Origin: Sphingomonas folli
Lineage (GTDB): Bacteria > Pseudomonadota > Alphaproteobacteria > Sphingomonadales > Sphingomonadaceae
Assembly: GCF_019429525.1 (NCBI RefSeq)
Contig: NZ_JAHXZL010000005.1
Coordinates: 124,001 to 188,000, forward strand
Length of the DNA: 64,000 nucleotides
Reading direction: 5' to 3'
Shown: positions 8,368 through 16,038 of the stretch, piece after piece
How positions within the stretch are numbered: position 1 is the first letter of the stretch
Layout: each line of letters starts with the position of its first letter
Notes under the pieces: model-generated
The model's input: only the letters and a program-made list of their open reading frames with translations
The model's database searches: none
What the model was told of the DNA's origin: nothing
Position numbers and translations under genes: made by a program

Positions 8368-9173
8368 TCGACTCGCACGTCCACCTCTGGCGCATCGGCG
8401 CGAACGGCCACAGCTGGCCGACGCCCGACCTTCCCGCGATCCACCGCGACTTCCTGCTCGACGACTGGCGCGCGCTGCCCGGCGCCGCGGCGGTCGACGG
8501 CGTGGTGCTGGTCCAGTCGCAGCCCGACGCGCGCGACACCGCATGGCTGCTGGAGGTCGCGGCGAGCGCGCCGCAGGTGCTCGCGGTCACCGGCTGGGCC
8601 GACGCGGACGCGCCCGACGCGGTCGCCACCGTCGAGCGGCTGGCGCGCGCGCCCAAGCTGCGCGCGCTGCGCCCGATGGTGCAGGACCTCGCCGCCGACT
8701 GGTACGACGATTCCGCGCGCGATCGGGTGTGGGACGCGATGGCGCGCGCCGGGCTGGTCCTGGAGGCGTTGGTGCGCCCGCGCCATCTGCCGAGCCTGGT
8801 GCGGCTCGCGACGCGCCACCCCGATCTCGCGATCGTGATCGACCACGGCGCCAAGCCGGTGCTCGACGATCTCGCTCCCTGGCGCGCCGACCTGGCCGCG
8901 CTCGCCGCGCTGCCGCGGGTGCGATGCAAGCTCTCCGGCCTGCTCACCGAGCGCCGCCCCGGCGACCCGCCCGAGGCGATCGCGCCCGCCGCCGCGGCGC
9001 TCGTCGCGCTGTTCGCGCCCGACCGCCTGATGTGGGGCAGCGACTGGCCCGTGCTCGCGCTCGCGGGCGACTATGCCGGCTGGCAGGCGCAGGCGCGCGC
9101 GCTGGTGCCGCCCGAGCATCACCGCGCGGTGTTCGACGCCACCGCGCGCGCCACTTATGGGATCATCGCATGA
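8364..9173 (+). CDS. L-fuconolactonase (amidohydrolase family, COG3618)
   Basis: A 269-residue amidohydrolase-2 fold protein. It opens MIDSHVHLWRI, contains LRALRPMVQD near residue 105, IVIDHGAKP near 155, RCKLSGL near 190, and ends with the family's LMWGSDWPVL around 222-231. Members of this group open L-fucono-, L-rhamnono- or L-galactonolactones to aldonates. Its place between an aldose dehydrogenase and a keto-deoxy-fuconate dehydrogenase fits L-fucono-lactone to L-fuconate. The GTG start at 8364 overlaps the fucP stop (GTGA). Lengths and motifs are normal for the family. Confidence 0.87.
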   Translation: MIDSHVHLWRIGANGHSWPTPDLPAIHRDFLLDDWRALPGAAAVDGVVLVQSQPDARDTAWLLEVAASAPQVLAVTGWADADAPDAVATVERLARAPKLRALRPMVQDLAADWYDDSARDRVWDAMARAGLVLEALVRPRHLPSLVRLATRHPDLAIVIDHGAKPVLDDLAPWRADLAALAALPRVRCKLSGLLTERRPGDPPEAIAPAAAALVALFAPDRLMWGSDWPVLALAGDYAGWQAQARALVPPEHHRAVFDATARATYGIIA

Positions 9174-10153
9174 CGCTGACGCTGCCGTCGCTCGGCATGG
9201 GCTGTGCCGGGATCGGGAACCTCTACCGCGAGGTCGACGAGGCCACCGCCGACGCCACGGTCGCGGCCGCGCTCGCCGCCGGGATCGGTTATTTCGACGT
9301 CGCGCCGCATTATGGCTTCGGGCTCGCGGAGGAACGGCTCGGCCGCGCCCTGGCGCGCCACGACGCCCGGGCGCGCGCGATCGTCTCGACCAAAGTCGGC
9401 CGGTTGCTGGTGCCGACCGACGATGATGCGCGCGAGCGCCACGGCTTCGTCGCCGCGCCGCCGCTCGAGCCCGTGTTCGACTATTCGCGCGACGCCGTTC
9501 TCCGCAGCCACGAGGCCAGCCTCGCGCGGCTGCGCCGCGACCGCGTCGCGCTGCTGCTCGCGCACGATCTCGGCGAGGTGACCCATGGCACCGACGCCGA
9601 GCACCATCTCCGTGCCTTCCTGGACGGCGGCTACCGCGCCCTGCGGGACCTGCGCGACGCCGGGGCGATCGACGCGATCGGCTTGGGCGTCAACGAGATC
9701 GCGGTGTGCGACCGGCTGCTCGACGAGGTCGAGCTCGACGTCATCCTGCTCGCCGGCCGCTACACGCTGCTGGAGCCCGACGCCGCCGCGGCGCTGCTCG
9801 ACCGTTGCGCGCGGCTCGGCACGCGGGTGGTGATCGGCGGCCCGTACAACAGCGGGATCCTGGTCGAGGGAAGCGCCTCGCGGGGCCATTTCAACTATGC
9901 GCCCGCCCCCCCCGACGTGATCGCGCGCGTCGCCGCGCTGGAGCGGGCGTGCGCGCGCCACGGCGTGCCGCTGCCGGCCGCCGCGCTGCAGTTCCCGACG
10001 CGCGCGCCCGCGGTGGTGGGCGTGATCCCGGGCCTCGTCGGCGAAGCGCAGGTGGCGGACACGCTCCGCTACGCCCGCCACCATATCCCCGAGTCGCTGT
10101 GGGACGATTGTCGCGCCGCGCTCGACGACCATCGAACGGAGACCATCGAGTGA
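9170..10153 (+). CDS. Aldo/keto reductase, probable L-fucose (D-threo-aldose) 1-dehydrogenase
   Basis: A 327-residue aldo/keto reductase of the group containing D-threo-aldose 1-dehydrogenase and pyridoxal 4-dehydrogenase. The N-terminus LPSLGMGCAGIGNLY is typical, and the catalytic tetrad is visible as Asp43 and Tyr48 in YFDVAPHYG, Lys75 in VSTKVGRLL and His in LLLAHDLGEV. In this operon the likely reaction is NAD(P)-dependent oxidation of L-fucose to the lactone. It starts with ATG at 9170, overlapping the lactonase stop (ATGA). The neighbouring SDR matches the later dehydrogenase step, so this gene is the natural candidate for the first oxidation. Confidence 0.85.
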   Translation: MTLTLPSLGMGCAGIGNLYREVDEATADATVAAALAAGIGYFDVAPHYGFGLAEERLGRALARHDARARAIVSTKVGRLLVPTDDDARERHGFVAAPPLEPVFDYSRDAVLRSHEASLARLRRDRVALLLAHDLGEVTHGTDAEHHLRAFLDGGYRALRDLRDAGAIDAIGLGVNEIAVCDRLLDEVELDVILLAGRYTLLEPDAAAALLDRCARLGTRVVIGGPYNSGILVEGSASRGHFNYAPAPPDVIARVAALERACARHGVPLPAAALQFPTRAPAVVGVIPGLVGEAQVADTLRYARHHIPESLWDDCRAALDDHRTETIE

Positions 10154-10878
10154 GCGACCGACTGGCGGGCAAGACCGCCTTCATCACCGCGGCGGGCCAG
10201 GGCATCGGCCGCGCCACCGCCGAGCTGTTCGCGCGCGAGGGCGCGCGCGTGATCGCCAGCGACATCGATCCCGCCAAGCTCGAGGGGCTCGACGCCGAGA
10301 CCCTCGCGCTCGACGTGCGCGACGCCGCCGCGGTCGCCGCGCTGCCGGGGCGCACCGGGACGGTCGACGTGCTCGTCAACTGCGCCGGCTTCGTCCACAG
10401 CGGCACGATCCTCGACTGCGACGAGGCCGCCTGGGCCTTCTCGAACGAGCTCAACGTCACCGCCATGTACCGCACGGTGCGCGCCTTCCTGCCCGCGATG
10501 CTGGAGCGCGGCGGCGGCAGCATCGTCAACGTCGCATCGATCGCCAGCTCGATCAAGGGCATCCCCAATCGCTTCGCTTATGGCGCCACCAAGGCCGCGG
10601 TGATCGGCCTGACCAAGTCGATCGCGGCCGATTTCGTCGCGCGGGGCATCCGCTGCAACGCGATCTGCCCGGGCACCGTCGACTCGCCCTCGCTCCAGCA
10701 GCGGCTCCACGACACCGGCGACTATGCCAAGGCGCGCGCCGACTTCACCGCGCGCCAGCCGATGGGGCGGCTGGGGCGGCCCGAGGAGGTCGCGGCGCTG
10801 GCCCTTTACCTCGCGGGCGACGAGTCCGCATTCACCACCGGCCAGGCGCATATCGTCGACGGCGGGTGGATCAATTGA
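10150..10878 (+). CDS. 2-keto-3-deoxy-L-fuconate dehydrogenase (SDR)
   Basis: A 242-residue short-chain dehydrogenase. The cofactor motif TAAGQGIG lies at about residues 13-20, NCAG at 77-80, catalytic Ser near 133 and the Y-x-x-x-K pair at Tyr144 and Lys148 (FAYGATKAA). The sequence resembles, from memory, the characterised Xanthomonas campestris enzyme of the oxidative L-fucose pathway, including RFAYGA.KAAV.GLTKS.AADFV and GIRCNAICPGT. It would oxidise 2-keto-3-deoxy-L-fuconate to the 2,4-diketo acid with NAD+. The GTG start at 10150 overlaps the previous stop (GTGA). Confidence 0.85.
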   Translation: MSDRLAGKTAFITAAGQGIGRATAELFAREGARVIASDIDPAKLEGLDAETLALDVRDAAAVAALPGRTGTVDVLVNCAGFVHSGTILDCDEAAWAFSNELNVTAMYRTVRAFLPAMLERGGGSIVNVASIASSIKGIPNRFAYGATKAAVIGLTKSIAADFVARGIRCNAICPGTVDSPSLQQRLHDTGDYAKARADFTARQPMGRLGRPEEVAALALYLAGDESAFTTGQAHIVDGGWIN

Positions 10879-11225
10879 CCCGGCGCCACGTCCTGCTGCT
10901 CGACCTGGTCGACGAGCCCGACAAGATCGCGCGCTACGAGGCGTGGCACGCCGCCGGCGCGGTGCCCAAGCCGGTGGTGGCGAGCATCCGCGCCGCCGGC
11001 ATCGCGGCGATGCAGATCTTCCGCAGCGGCGACCGGCTGGTGATGGTGATGGACGTCACCGATGCGTTCGATCCAGCGACGAAGGCGCGCGCCGACGCCG
11101 CCGACCCCGACGTCGTCGCCTGGGAGACGCTGATGGACGGGTTCCAGCGACGCCTGCCCTGGGCGGCGGCGGGAGAGAAATGGGTGCCGGCCGCGCTGAT
11201 CTTCGACCTGGCGGCGCAGGACTGA
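10875..11225 (+). CDS. L-fucose/L-rhamnose mutarotase family protein
   Basis: A 116-residue member of the L-rhamnose mutarotase family (small alpha/beta-barrel dimers). Typical features are a YEAWHAAGAVPKPV segment near residues 19-32, IRAAGIAAMQIFRSGDRLVMVMD around 36-58, and the C-terminal WVPAALIFDL. It would speed interconversion of fucose anomers for the dehydrogenase. The TTG at 10875 overlaps the SDR stop as TTGA, continuing the four-base-overlap pattern of this operon; a GTG at 10866 is possible. It is the last gene of the plus-strand run. Confidence 0.82.
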   Translation: MTRRHVLLLDLVDEPDKIARYEAWHAAGAVPKPVVASIRAAGIAAMQIFRSGDRLVMVMDVTDAFDPATKARADAADPDVVAWETLMDGFQRRLPWAAAGEKWVPAALIFDLAAQD

Positions 11226-11249
11226 TCCGGGCCGCGCGATCCATCGCGG

Positions 11250-11305
11250 CGCTCGCTCGTATCCGCCCGTGCTCTCGCGCACGCAGGGGCACTGAGCCAC
11301 CGGCG
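11250..11305. repeat. Short REP-like palindromic sequence between convergent genes
   Basis: The gap between the mutarotase and BKACE stops holds CGTGCTCTCGCGCACGCAGGG, a close relative of CGTGCTCCTGCGCGTGCAGGG at about 2008-2028. It may serve as a bidirectional transcription stop, but there is no T-run. Confidence 0.45.
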
Positions 11306-11331
11306 TCCGCTGTGTGTCTACCTCCGCTACG

Positions 11332-12192
11332 TCACGCCCGACCGTACCGTCCGTTCCCGGGCGCCAGCCCGAGCAACTCGCGTATCTTGGCGGGCCGCAT
11401 CGGCGCGCGTTCGGCGACCGCGGCGAGCCGGACCACGCGCTCGATCAGCTGGCGGTTGGTCGCGAGCGTGGCGCGCCCGCGGTCCAGCCAAATATTGTCC
11501 TCGAGCCCGACGCGGACGTGGCGTCCCAGCGCGACCGCGAGCGACACCGCGGGTGTCTGCGCCGCGCCGATCCCCGCCGCCGCCCAAATGATGTCCTCGG
11601 GCATCACCGCCTCGACCGCGCCCCACTCGGTCGCGCTCGCCTGCAGACCGGCGATATTGCCGAACAGCACGTTGCAGTAGAAGGGCGGCGTCAGCATCGC
11701 GCGCGAGCGCATATATCTGAGATAATTGATCATGCCGAGGTCGAAGACCTCCAGCTCGGGCATGATGCCGCGATCGTGCATCCGCCGCGCCAGAAACTGG
11801 ATCGTCGACGGGCTGTTCACGCTGGCCTGCTGGACGAAGTTGAGCGACGACAGGGTCAGCGAGCCCATGTCAGGCTTCAGCTCGCCGTCGAGCCGCAGCG
11901 GCGCGGCGCGCACCTCCGGGTCGCTGACGTTGCGACCGCTCAGCGACACGCAGACGACCAGCTCCGGCGCGTCGCGGCGAATGCCCTCGATGATCGCCGC
12001 GAAGGTGTCGGGATCGACCTCGGGCGCCCCGGTGAGCGCGTCGCGCGCGTGCAGGTGCGCGATGCCGGCGCCGAGGTCGTGCGCGGCGAGCACGTCATCG
12101 ACGATCTCGCTGACCGTGATGGGCACATGCGGCGTGTGCTCCTTGGTCGGCACCATGCCGGTGGGAGCGAAGTTGATGATCAGATCGTCCAT
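11332..12192 (-). CDS. BKACE family beta-keto acid cleavage enzyme (former DUF849)
   Basis: A 286-residue protein of the 3-keto-5-aminohexanoate cleavage enzyme family. The start IINFAPTGMVPTKEHTPHVP and the zinc-site motif HLHARD near residues 48-53 are diagnostic, followed by VCVSLSGR, LEVFDLGMI and VRVGLEDNIW near 235. Family enzymes condense a beta-keto acid with acetyl-CoA, releasing acetoacetate and a new acyl-CoA. Substrate differs by subgroup and cannot be read off here. The ATG at 12192 places the family motif correctly; the frame extends 12 residues upstream. It is divergent from GH31 and convergent with the fucose operon, so it may take part in the end of fucose breakdown (see findings). 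Confidence 0.87.
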   Translation of the reverse strand: MDDLIINFAPTGMVPTKEHTPHVPITVSEIVDDVLAAHDLGAGIAHLHARDALTGAPEVDPDTFAAIIEGIRRDAPELVVCVSLSGRNVSDPEVRAAPLRLDGELKPDMGSLTLSSLNFVQQASVNSPSTIQFLARRMHDRGIMPELEVFDLGMINYLRYMRSRAMLTPPFYCNVLFGNIAGLQASATEWGAVEAVMPEDIIWAAAGIGAAQTPAVSLAVALGRHVRVGLEDNIWLDRGRATLATNRQLIERVVRLAAVAERAPMRPAKIRELLGLAPGNGRYGRA

Positions 12193-12379
12193 GCTGCTGC
12201 GCCCTCGCTCTGCTGTGGGGCGCGTCACCCTGGCCGGTCGCGACGGCGATGACGCGCCTCCGTCCCATTGTAGGAAGCGGCGGCGTGGAAGCGGGGCGGC
12301 ACGGGCGATCTGAAGGCGAGCGGCGACGGCGGACCGCGCCGCGACCTCTCCGCACGCACGGCGCTCATCGCGGGATCAT

Positions 12380-12391
12380 GGTACCGCTACC
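12380..12391. promoter_or_regulatory. Candidate operator, GGTA-N4-TACC
   Basis: The inverted repeat GGTACCGCTACC lies 65 bases before the GH31 start, in the divergent BKACE/GH31 region. GGTA/TACC half-sites resemble LacI-family operators near sugar genes in alphaproteobacteria. No binding regulator of that type is encoded in the window. Confidence 0.35.
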
Positions 12392-12401
12392 GAACCCCCT
12401 T

Positions 12402-12417
12402 GTGAAAGAACGTTCAC
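12402..12417. promoter_or_regulatory. Candidate operator, GTGAA-N6-TTCAC
   Basis: The inverted repeat GTGAAAGAACGTTCAC sits in the 263-base BKACE/GH31 divergent region, 10 bases beyond the GGTA/TACC repeat. It shares half-sites with the repeat upstream of the fucose operon. The rest of this region shows no gene and no clear -35/-10 pair. Confidence 0.35.
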
Positions 12418-12455
12418 AGCGGCAGAAGCTATCCGACTAATCGGAGGGGATGACG

Positions 12456-14783
12456 ATGAACGGCAGGACCGCGCGCTGGGCGCGAACGCTACCGCTCGGG
12501 CTGCTCGCGCTCGGCACGCAGGCGGCGGCCGAGCCGGTCGCGACGGTGGACCGCAACGGCAGCCTCGTCGCGGTCGAGCCCTATGCCCCCAACATCGTAC
12601 GGGTCACCATCGCGACCGAGCGGGACCAGGCCGACGGCAGGCCCGGCTATGGCATCAGCGCCGCCGCAGACGCGGCGGGCTGGTCGCACGGCACCACCCA
12701 GGCGGGCGACGTCTTCACCTCGAGCGCGCTGACCGTCACCGTCAAGGCGCAGCCCTGGCCCGGCGCGCCCACGCAGATGGCGCGCTATTTCGCGCCCGCG
12801 CTGCCGCCGGTCTCGGTCGCGATCGCCACCCCGGACGGGCGCACGATCACCATGGGCGGCTGGTCGATGGCCCCGCACACGGTCTCCGGCGAGAAGACCT
12901 TCCTCGTCGGCGCCAATTTCGACGCCGACGCCGACGAGCATTTCTACGGCCTCGGGCAGAACCAGGAGGGCATCCTCGACCTGCGCGGGCGAACGATCGA
13001 CTGCAGCCACTGGTATGACGCGCCCGCGGGCGAGCAGGTCTGCGTCCCCGTCCTCGTCTCCAGCCACAATTACGCGATCGTCTGGGACAATCCCTCGGCC
13101 ACCAGCGTCTCGCCCGGGATCCACGGCCAGACGCGCTTCCAGAGCAAGGTAGGTGACCGGGTCAGCTTCTTCGTCATCACCGGCAGCTCGAGCGACGAGC
13201 TGTACGCCGGTTATGCCAAGCTCACCGGCAAGACCCCGCTGCCGCCCAAGGCGGCGTTCGGGCTGATCCAGTCCAAGGCGCGCTACGAGAGCCAGCAGGA
13301 GCTGATGGCGGTGGCGGACGGCTATCGCAGCCGCGGCTATCCGCTCGACGTGATGGTGCTCGACTGGTTCCACTGGACGCGCATGGGCCAGCTCGACATC
13401 GACCGGAACTTCTTCCCCGATCCCGCCGGCATGAACCGCGAGCTGCACCAGCGCGGGCTGCACTCGATCATCTCGGTCTGGCCGCGTTTCGAGAAGGAGA
13501 GCCGCTACTTCAACGAGCTGGACGCCAAGGGCTGGTTCCTCAGGGACGCCGACGGCAAGACGGTGGACGGCCTGCCGGTGCGCTCCGACCGCGCCGGCGC
13601 GCTGATCGATTCGACCAACCCGGCGGCGCGCGGCTGGTTCTGGGGCAAGGTGCGCGACAATATCCTGAGCCAGGGGTTCGACTATCTGTGGCTCGACGAG
13701 ACCGAGCCCGACCTCGTGCCCGACGGCTATTTCTACTCGATCGGCTCGGGCGATCGCTACCACAACGTCTTCCCGCTGCTGCACACCGCCGGCGCGGCCG
13801 AGGGCTCGCGCCGCGATCGCCCCGACTTCCGCAACATGATCCTGTGCCGCGCGGCCTATCTCGGCACCCAGGCGAACGGCTGCCTGTTCTGGTCATCGGA
13901 CATCCAGTCGACCTGGGAGGCGCTGCGCCGCCAGGTGCCGACCGGGCTCAACATGACCGCCTCGGGTATCGCTCTATGGTCGAGCGACACCGGCGGCTGG
14001 CAATATCCCGGCAGCAGCAAGCCGGCGCACGCGCCGCTGCTCAGCCCGGCGGGCGCCACCGCGATGGGCGCGAACTACCCGGACTATCCCGAGCTGTTCG
14101 TGCGCTGGTTCCAGTACAACAGCTTCACGCCGACGCTGCGCATCCACGGCCAGCGCCCCGCCACGGCGATCTGGGACTATGGCGCGGCGGCGGAGCCGAT
14201 CCTGGCGAGCTGGTCGCGGCTGCGCTACTCGCTGCTGCCGTATATCTACCCGCTGGCGCGGACCACCTACGAGACCGGCGCGCCGTTCATGCGCGCGCTG
14301 TGGATGGACTTCGCGAGCGACCCGCAGGTGGCGACGGTGGGCGACGAATATATGTTCGGCCCGGCCTTCCTGGTGGCGCCCGTGACCGAGCAGGGCGCGA
14401 CCAGCCGTCGCGTCTACCTGCCCGCGGGCAGCGACTGGTACGACTGGTGGACCAACCAGAAGCATGCCGGCGGCCAGTGGATCGACGCCGCCGCGCCGAT
14501 CGAGCGCATGCCGCTGTTCGTCCGCGCGGGCTCGATCGTTCCCATCGGCGCGCCGGTGGCGAACACGTCGGAGAAGCAGGCGCTCGCCGAGATCCGCGTC
14601 TTCCCCGGGCGTGACGCGACCGCGCGGCTGTACGACGACGACGGCACCACCGAGGCGTATAAGAAGAGCGGCGGCCGCAGCGCGACCCTCCGCTGGGACG
14701 AGGCGTCGGGGCGGCTCACCGCCACGGGCGCGCTGCCGACCGGCCAGTCGGCCGCGGCGCTGGTGAAAGTGGTGGGGCGGTAG
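12456..14783 (+). CDS. GH31 glycoside hydrolase, probable alpha-xylosidase
   Basis: A 775-residue exported GH31 enzyme. It has a signal peptide (about residues 1-26, ending AAA), an N-terminal beta-sandwich, a catalytic barrel and a C-terminal DUF5110-like domain (VFPGRDATARLYDDDG near 715). The nucleophile is expected at Asp414 in WLDETEPD, and the acid/base at Asp511 in SSDTGG. GH31 covers alpha-glucosidases and alpha-xylosidases; the WLD-x-TEPD form and the fucosidase context favour alpha-xylosidase, but this is not proven. The second ATG (12456) is preferred because GGAGG lies eight bases upstream; the ATG at 12450 abuts the ribosome site. It stands alone on the plus strand, divergent from BKACE. 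Confidence 0.85.
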   Translation: MNGRTARWARTLPLGLLALGTQAAAEPVATVDRNGSLVAVEPYAPNIVRVTIATERDQADGRPGYGISAAADAAGWSHGTTQAGDVFTSSALTVTVKAQPWPGAPTQMARYFAPALPPVSVAIATPDGRTITMGGWSMAPHTVSGEKTFLVGANFDADADEHFYGLGQNQEGILDLRGRTIDCSHWYDAPAGEQVCVPVLVSSHNYAIVWDNPSATSVSPGIHGQTRFQSKVGDRVSFFVITGSSSDELYAGYAKLTGKTPLPPKAAFGLIQSKARYESQQELMAVADGYRSRGYPLDVMVLDWFHWTRMGQLDIDRNFFPDPAGMNRELHQRGLHSIISVWPRFEKESRYFNELDAKGWFLRDADGKTVDGLPVRSDRAGALIDSTNPAARGWFWGKVRDNILSQGFDYLWLDETEPDLVPDGYFYSIGSGDRYHNVFPLLHTAGAAEGSRRDRPDFRNMILCRAAYLGTQANGCLFWSSDIQSTWEALRRQVPTGLNMTASGIALWSSDTGGWQYPGSSKPAHAPLLSPAGATAMGANYPDYPELFVRWFQYNSFTPTLRIHGQRPATAIWDYGAAAEPILASWSRLRYSLLPYIYPLARTTYETGAPFMRALWMDFASDPQVATVGDEYMFGPAFLVAPVTEQGATSRRVYLPAGSDWYDWWTNQKHAGGQWIDAAAPIERMPLFVRAGSIVPIGAPVANTSEKQALAEIRVFPGRDATARLYDDDGTTEAYKKSGGRSATLRWDEASGRLTATGALPTGQSAAALVKVVGR

Positions 14784-14798
14784 CGCTGCCGAGCCGAT

Positions 14799-14817
14799 CC
14801 TCCCCGACAAGGGGAGG
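14799..14817 (+). terminator. Hairpin after GH31
   Basis: A seven-base-pair stem CCTCCCC/GGGGAGG with a five-base loop, 16 bases after the GH31 stop. No T-run follows. It also looks like the sphingomonad CTCCCC-type intergenic repeat, so a termination role is uncertain. Confidence 0.35.
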
Positions 14818-15006
14818 TAGCCGGCCGCGGGCCCGGCAATCGGGGTCGCGATCGGTGAGGCTCTCCCCGCTCTCCGAGGGGTGACACGGCTTGCCCCCCC
14901 CTCCCTCTGCGACGCGGATCTGCCAGCCCCCTTGACCGCGCGCCCCCTCCCCCGCCTACACAGCGAGAGACAGACGCGCCGCGGCGCGCCACGGGAGGGG
15001 ACGCAG

Positions 15007-15795
15007 ATGACCGAGGACAGCGCGGGCGAGGAGGAGCGTCGCTATCGCGCGCCCGCGCTGGAGAAGGGGCTCGACATCCTCGAGCTACTGGCCGCCGCGC
15101 CCACGCCGCTCACCTTCACCGCGATCGTCAATCGGCTCGGCCGCAGCCACGGCGAGCTGTTCCGCATGGTGCAGGTGCTGCAGTTCCGCGGCTATCTCGA
15201 CCAGGACCCGGCCGACGACGGCTATTTCCTCACCGACCGGCTGTTCTCGCTCGGCATGAAGCAGCCGCGCACGCGGAGCCTCGTCGAGGTGGCGCTGCCG
15301 GTGATGCGGCAGCTCGCGCTCGACATCCAGCAATCGTGCCACCTCGCGCTCCACACCTTGGGCGAGATGGTGGTGGTGGCACGGATGGAGTCGAGCGAGC
15401 AGCTCGGCTTCTCGGTGCGCGTCGGCTATCGCAAGCCGCTCGCGCAAGTGGCGTCGGGCGCGGTGCTCTACGCCTTCCAGCCCGAGGACGTGCGGCGCCG
15501 CTGGGAGGCGCTGCTCGATCCGCCGCTCACGCCCGACGAACTCGCCGCCTTCCGCGCGCATGCCGAGGCGGTGCGCCAGCGGCGCGTCGAGCTGACGCCC
15601 AGTCCGTTCGTGACCGGCGTGACCGACATCTCCGCCCCGGTGATGCGCGGCGGCGCCGCCGCGGCCGCGCTGACCGTGCCGTTCCTGAAGAAGATCGGCG
15701 CCGACCTGATGCCGCGCGCGGCGGCGAGGTCGGTGCGCGCGGCGGCGGACGCGATCTCCGCGCAGCTCGTCGAGGCGGACAACCGGCTGTATTGA
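15007..15795 (+). CDS. IclR family transcriptional regulator
   Basis: A 262-residue IclR-type regulator. The N-terminal winged helix (about residues 15-75) contains RAPALEKGLDILELLA and SHGELFRMVQVLQFRGYL; the C-terminal ligand-binding domain follows from about residue 85 and ends with alternating small residues as in the family. The ATG at 15007 has GGGAGGGG seven bases upstream, whereas the open frame runs 42 codons further through non-coding sequence. Sitting between GH31 and fuconate dehydratase, it is the only regulator inside the fucose block and is the likely controller, sensing fucose or a pathway acid. Its binding site is not established. Confidence 0.87.
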   Translation: MTEDSAGEEERRYRAPALEKGLDILELLAAAPTPLTFTAIVNRLGRSHGELFRMVQVLQFRGYLDQDPADDGYFLTDRLFSLGMKQPRTRSLVEVALPVMRQLALDIQQSCHLALHTLGEMVVVARMESSEQLGFSVRVGYRKPLAQVASGAVLYAFQPEDVRRRWEALLDPPLTPDELAAFRAHAEAVRQRRVELTPSPFVTGVTDISAPVMRGGAAAAALTVPFLKKIGADLMPRAAARSVRAAADAISAQLVEADNRLY

Positions 15796-15816
15796 GGGGC
15801 GGGTATCTTCACCCTT

Positions 15817-15893
15817 CGATCAGCGTCACCCTGACCTCGTTTCAGGATTCACGTCGCGGCAAGCACCTGAGACAAGCTCAGGATGACGCCGGC
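15817..15893. repeat. Intergenic repeat with GTCA..../....TGAC ends
   Basis: A palindromic stretch, from CGTCACCCTGA to CAGGATGACG, with an inner CCTGA..TCAGG pair. It occupies a third of the 243-base gap between the IclR gene and fuconate dehydratase. Similar elements appear at 23548, 28903 and 46079. Nothing else is recognised in the gap. Confidence 0.55.
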
Positions 15894-16038
15894 AGGTGAG
15901 ATGCGGCGATGAGGGCCGCTGCGCCCCCGTTGTGCGCATCCCTGAAAGTTGTTAGCACCCGCAAACATTCGGGGGAGGCGACATCATCTTGGGCTATCAT
16001 CACGCGACCGCGGACGTGCCTGCGCCGGGGGCGGCGGC

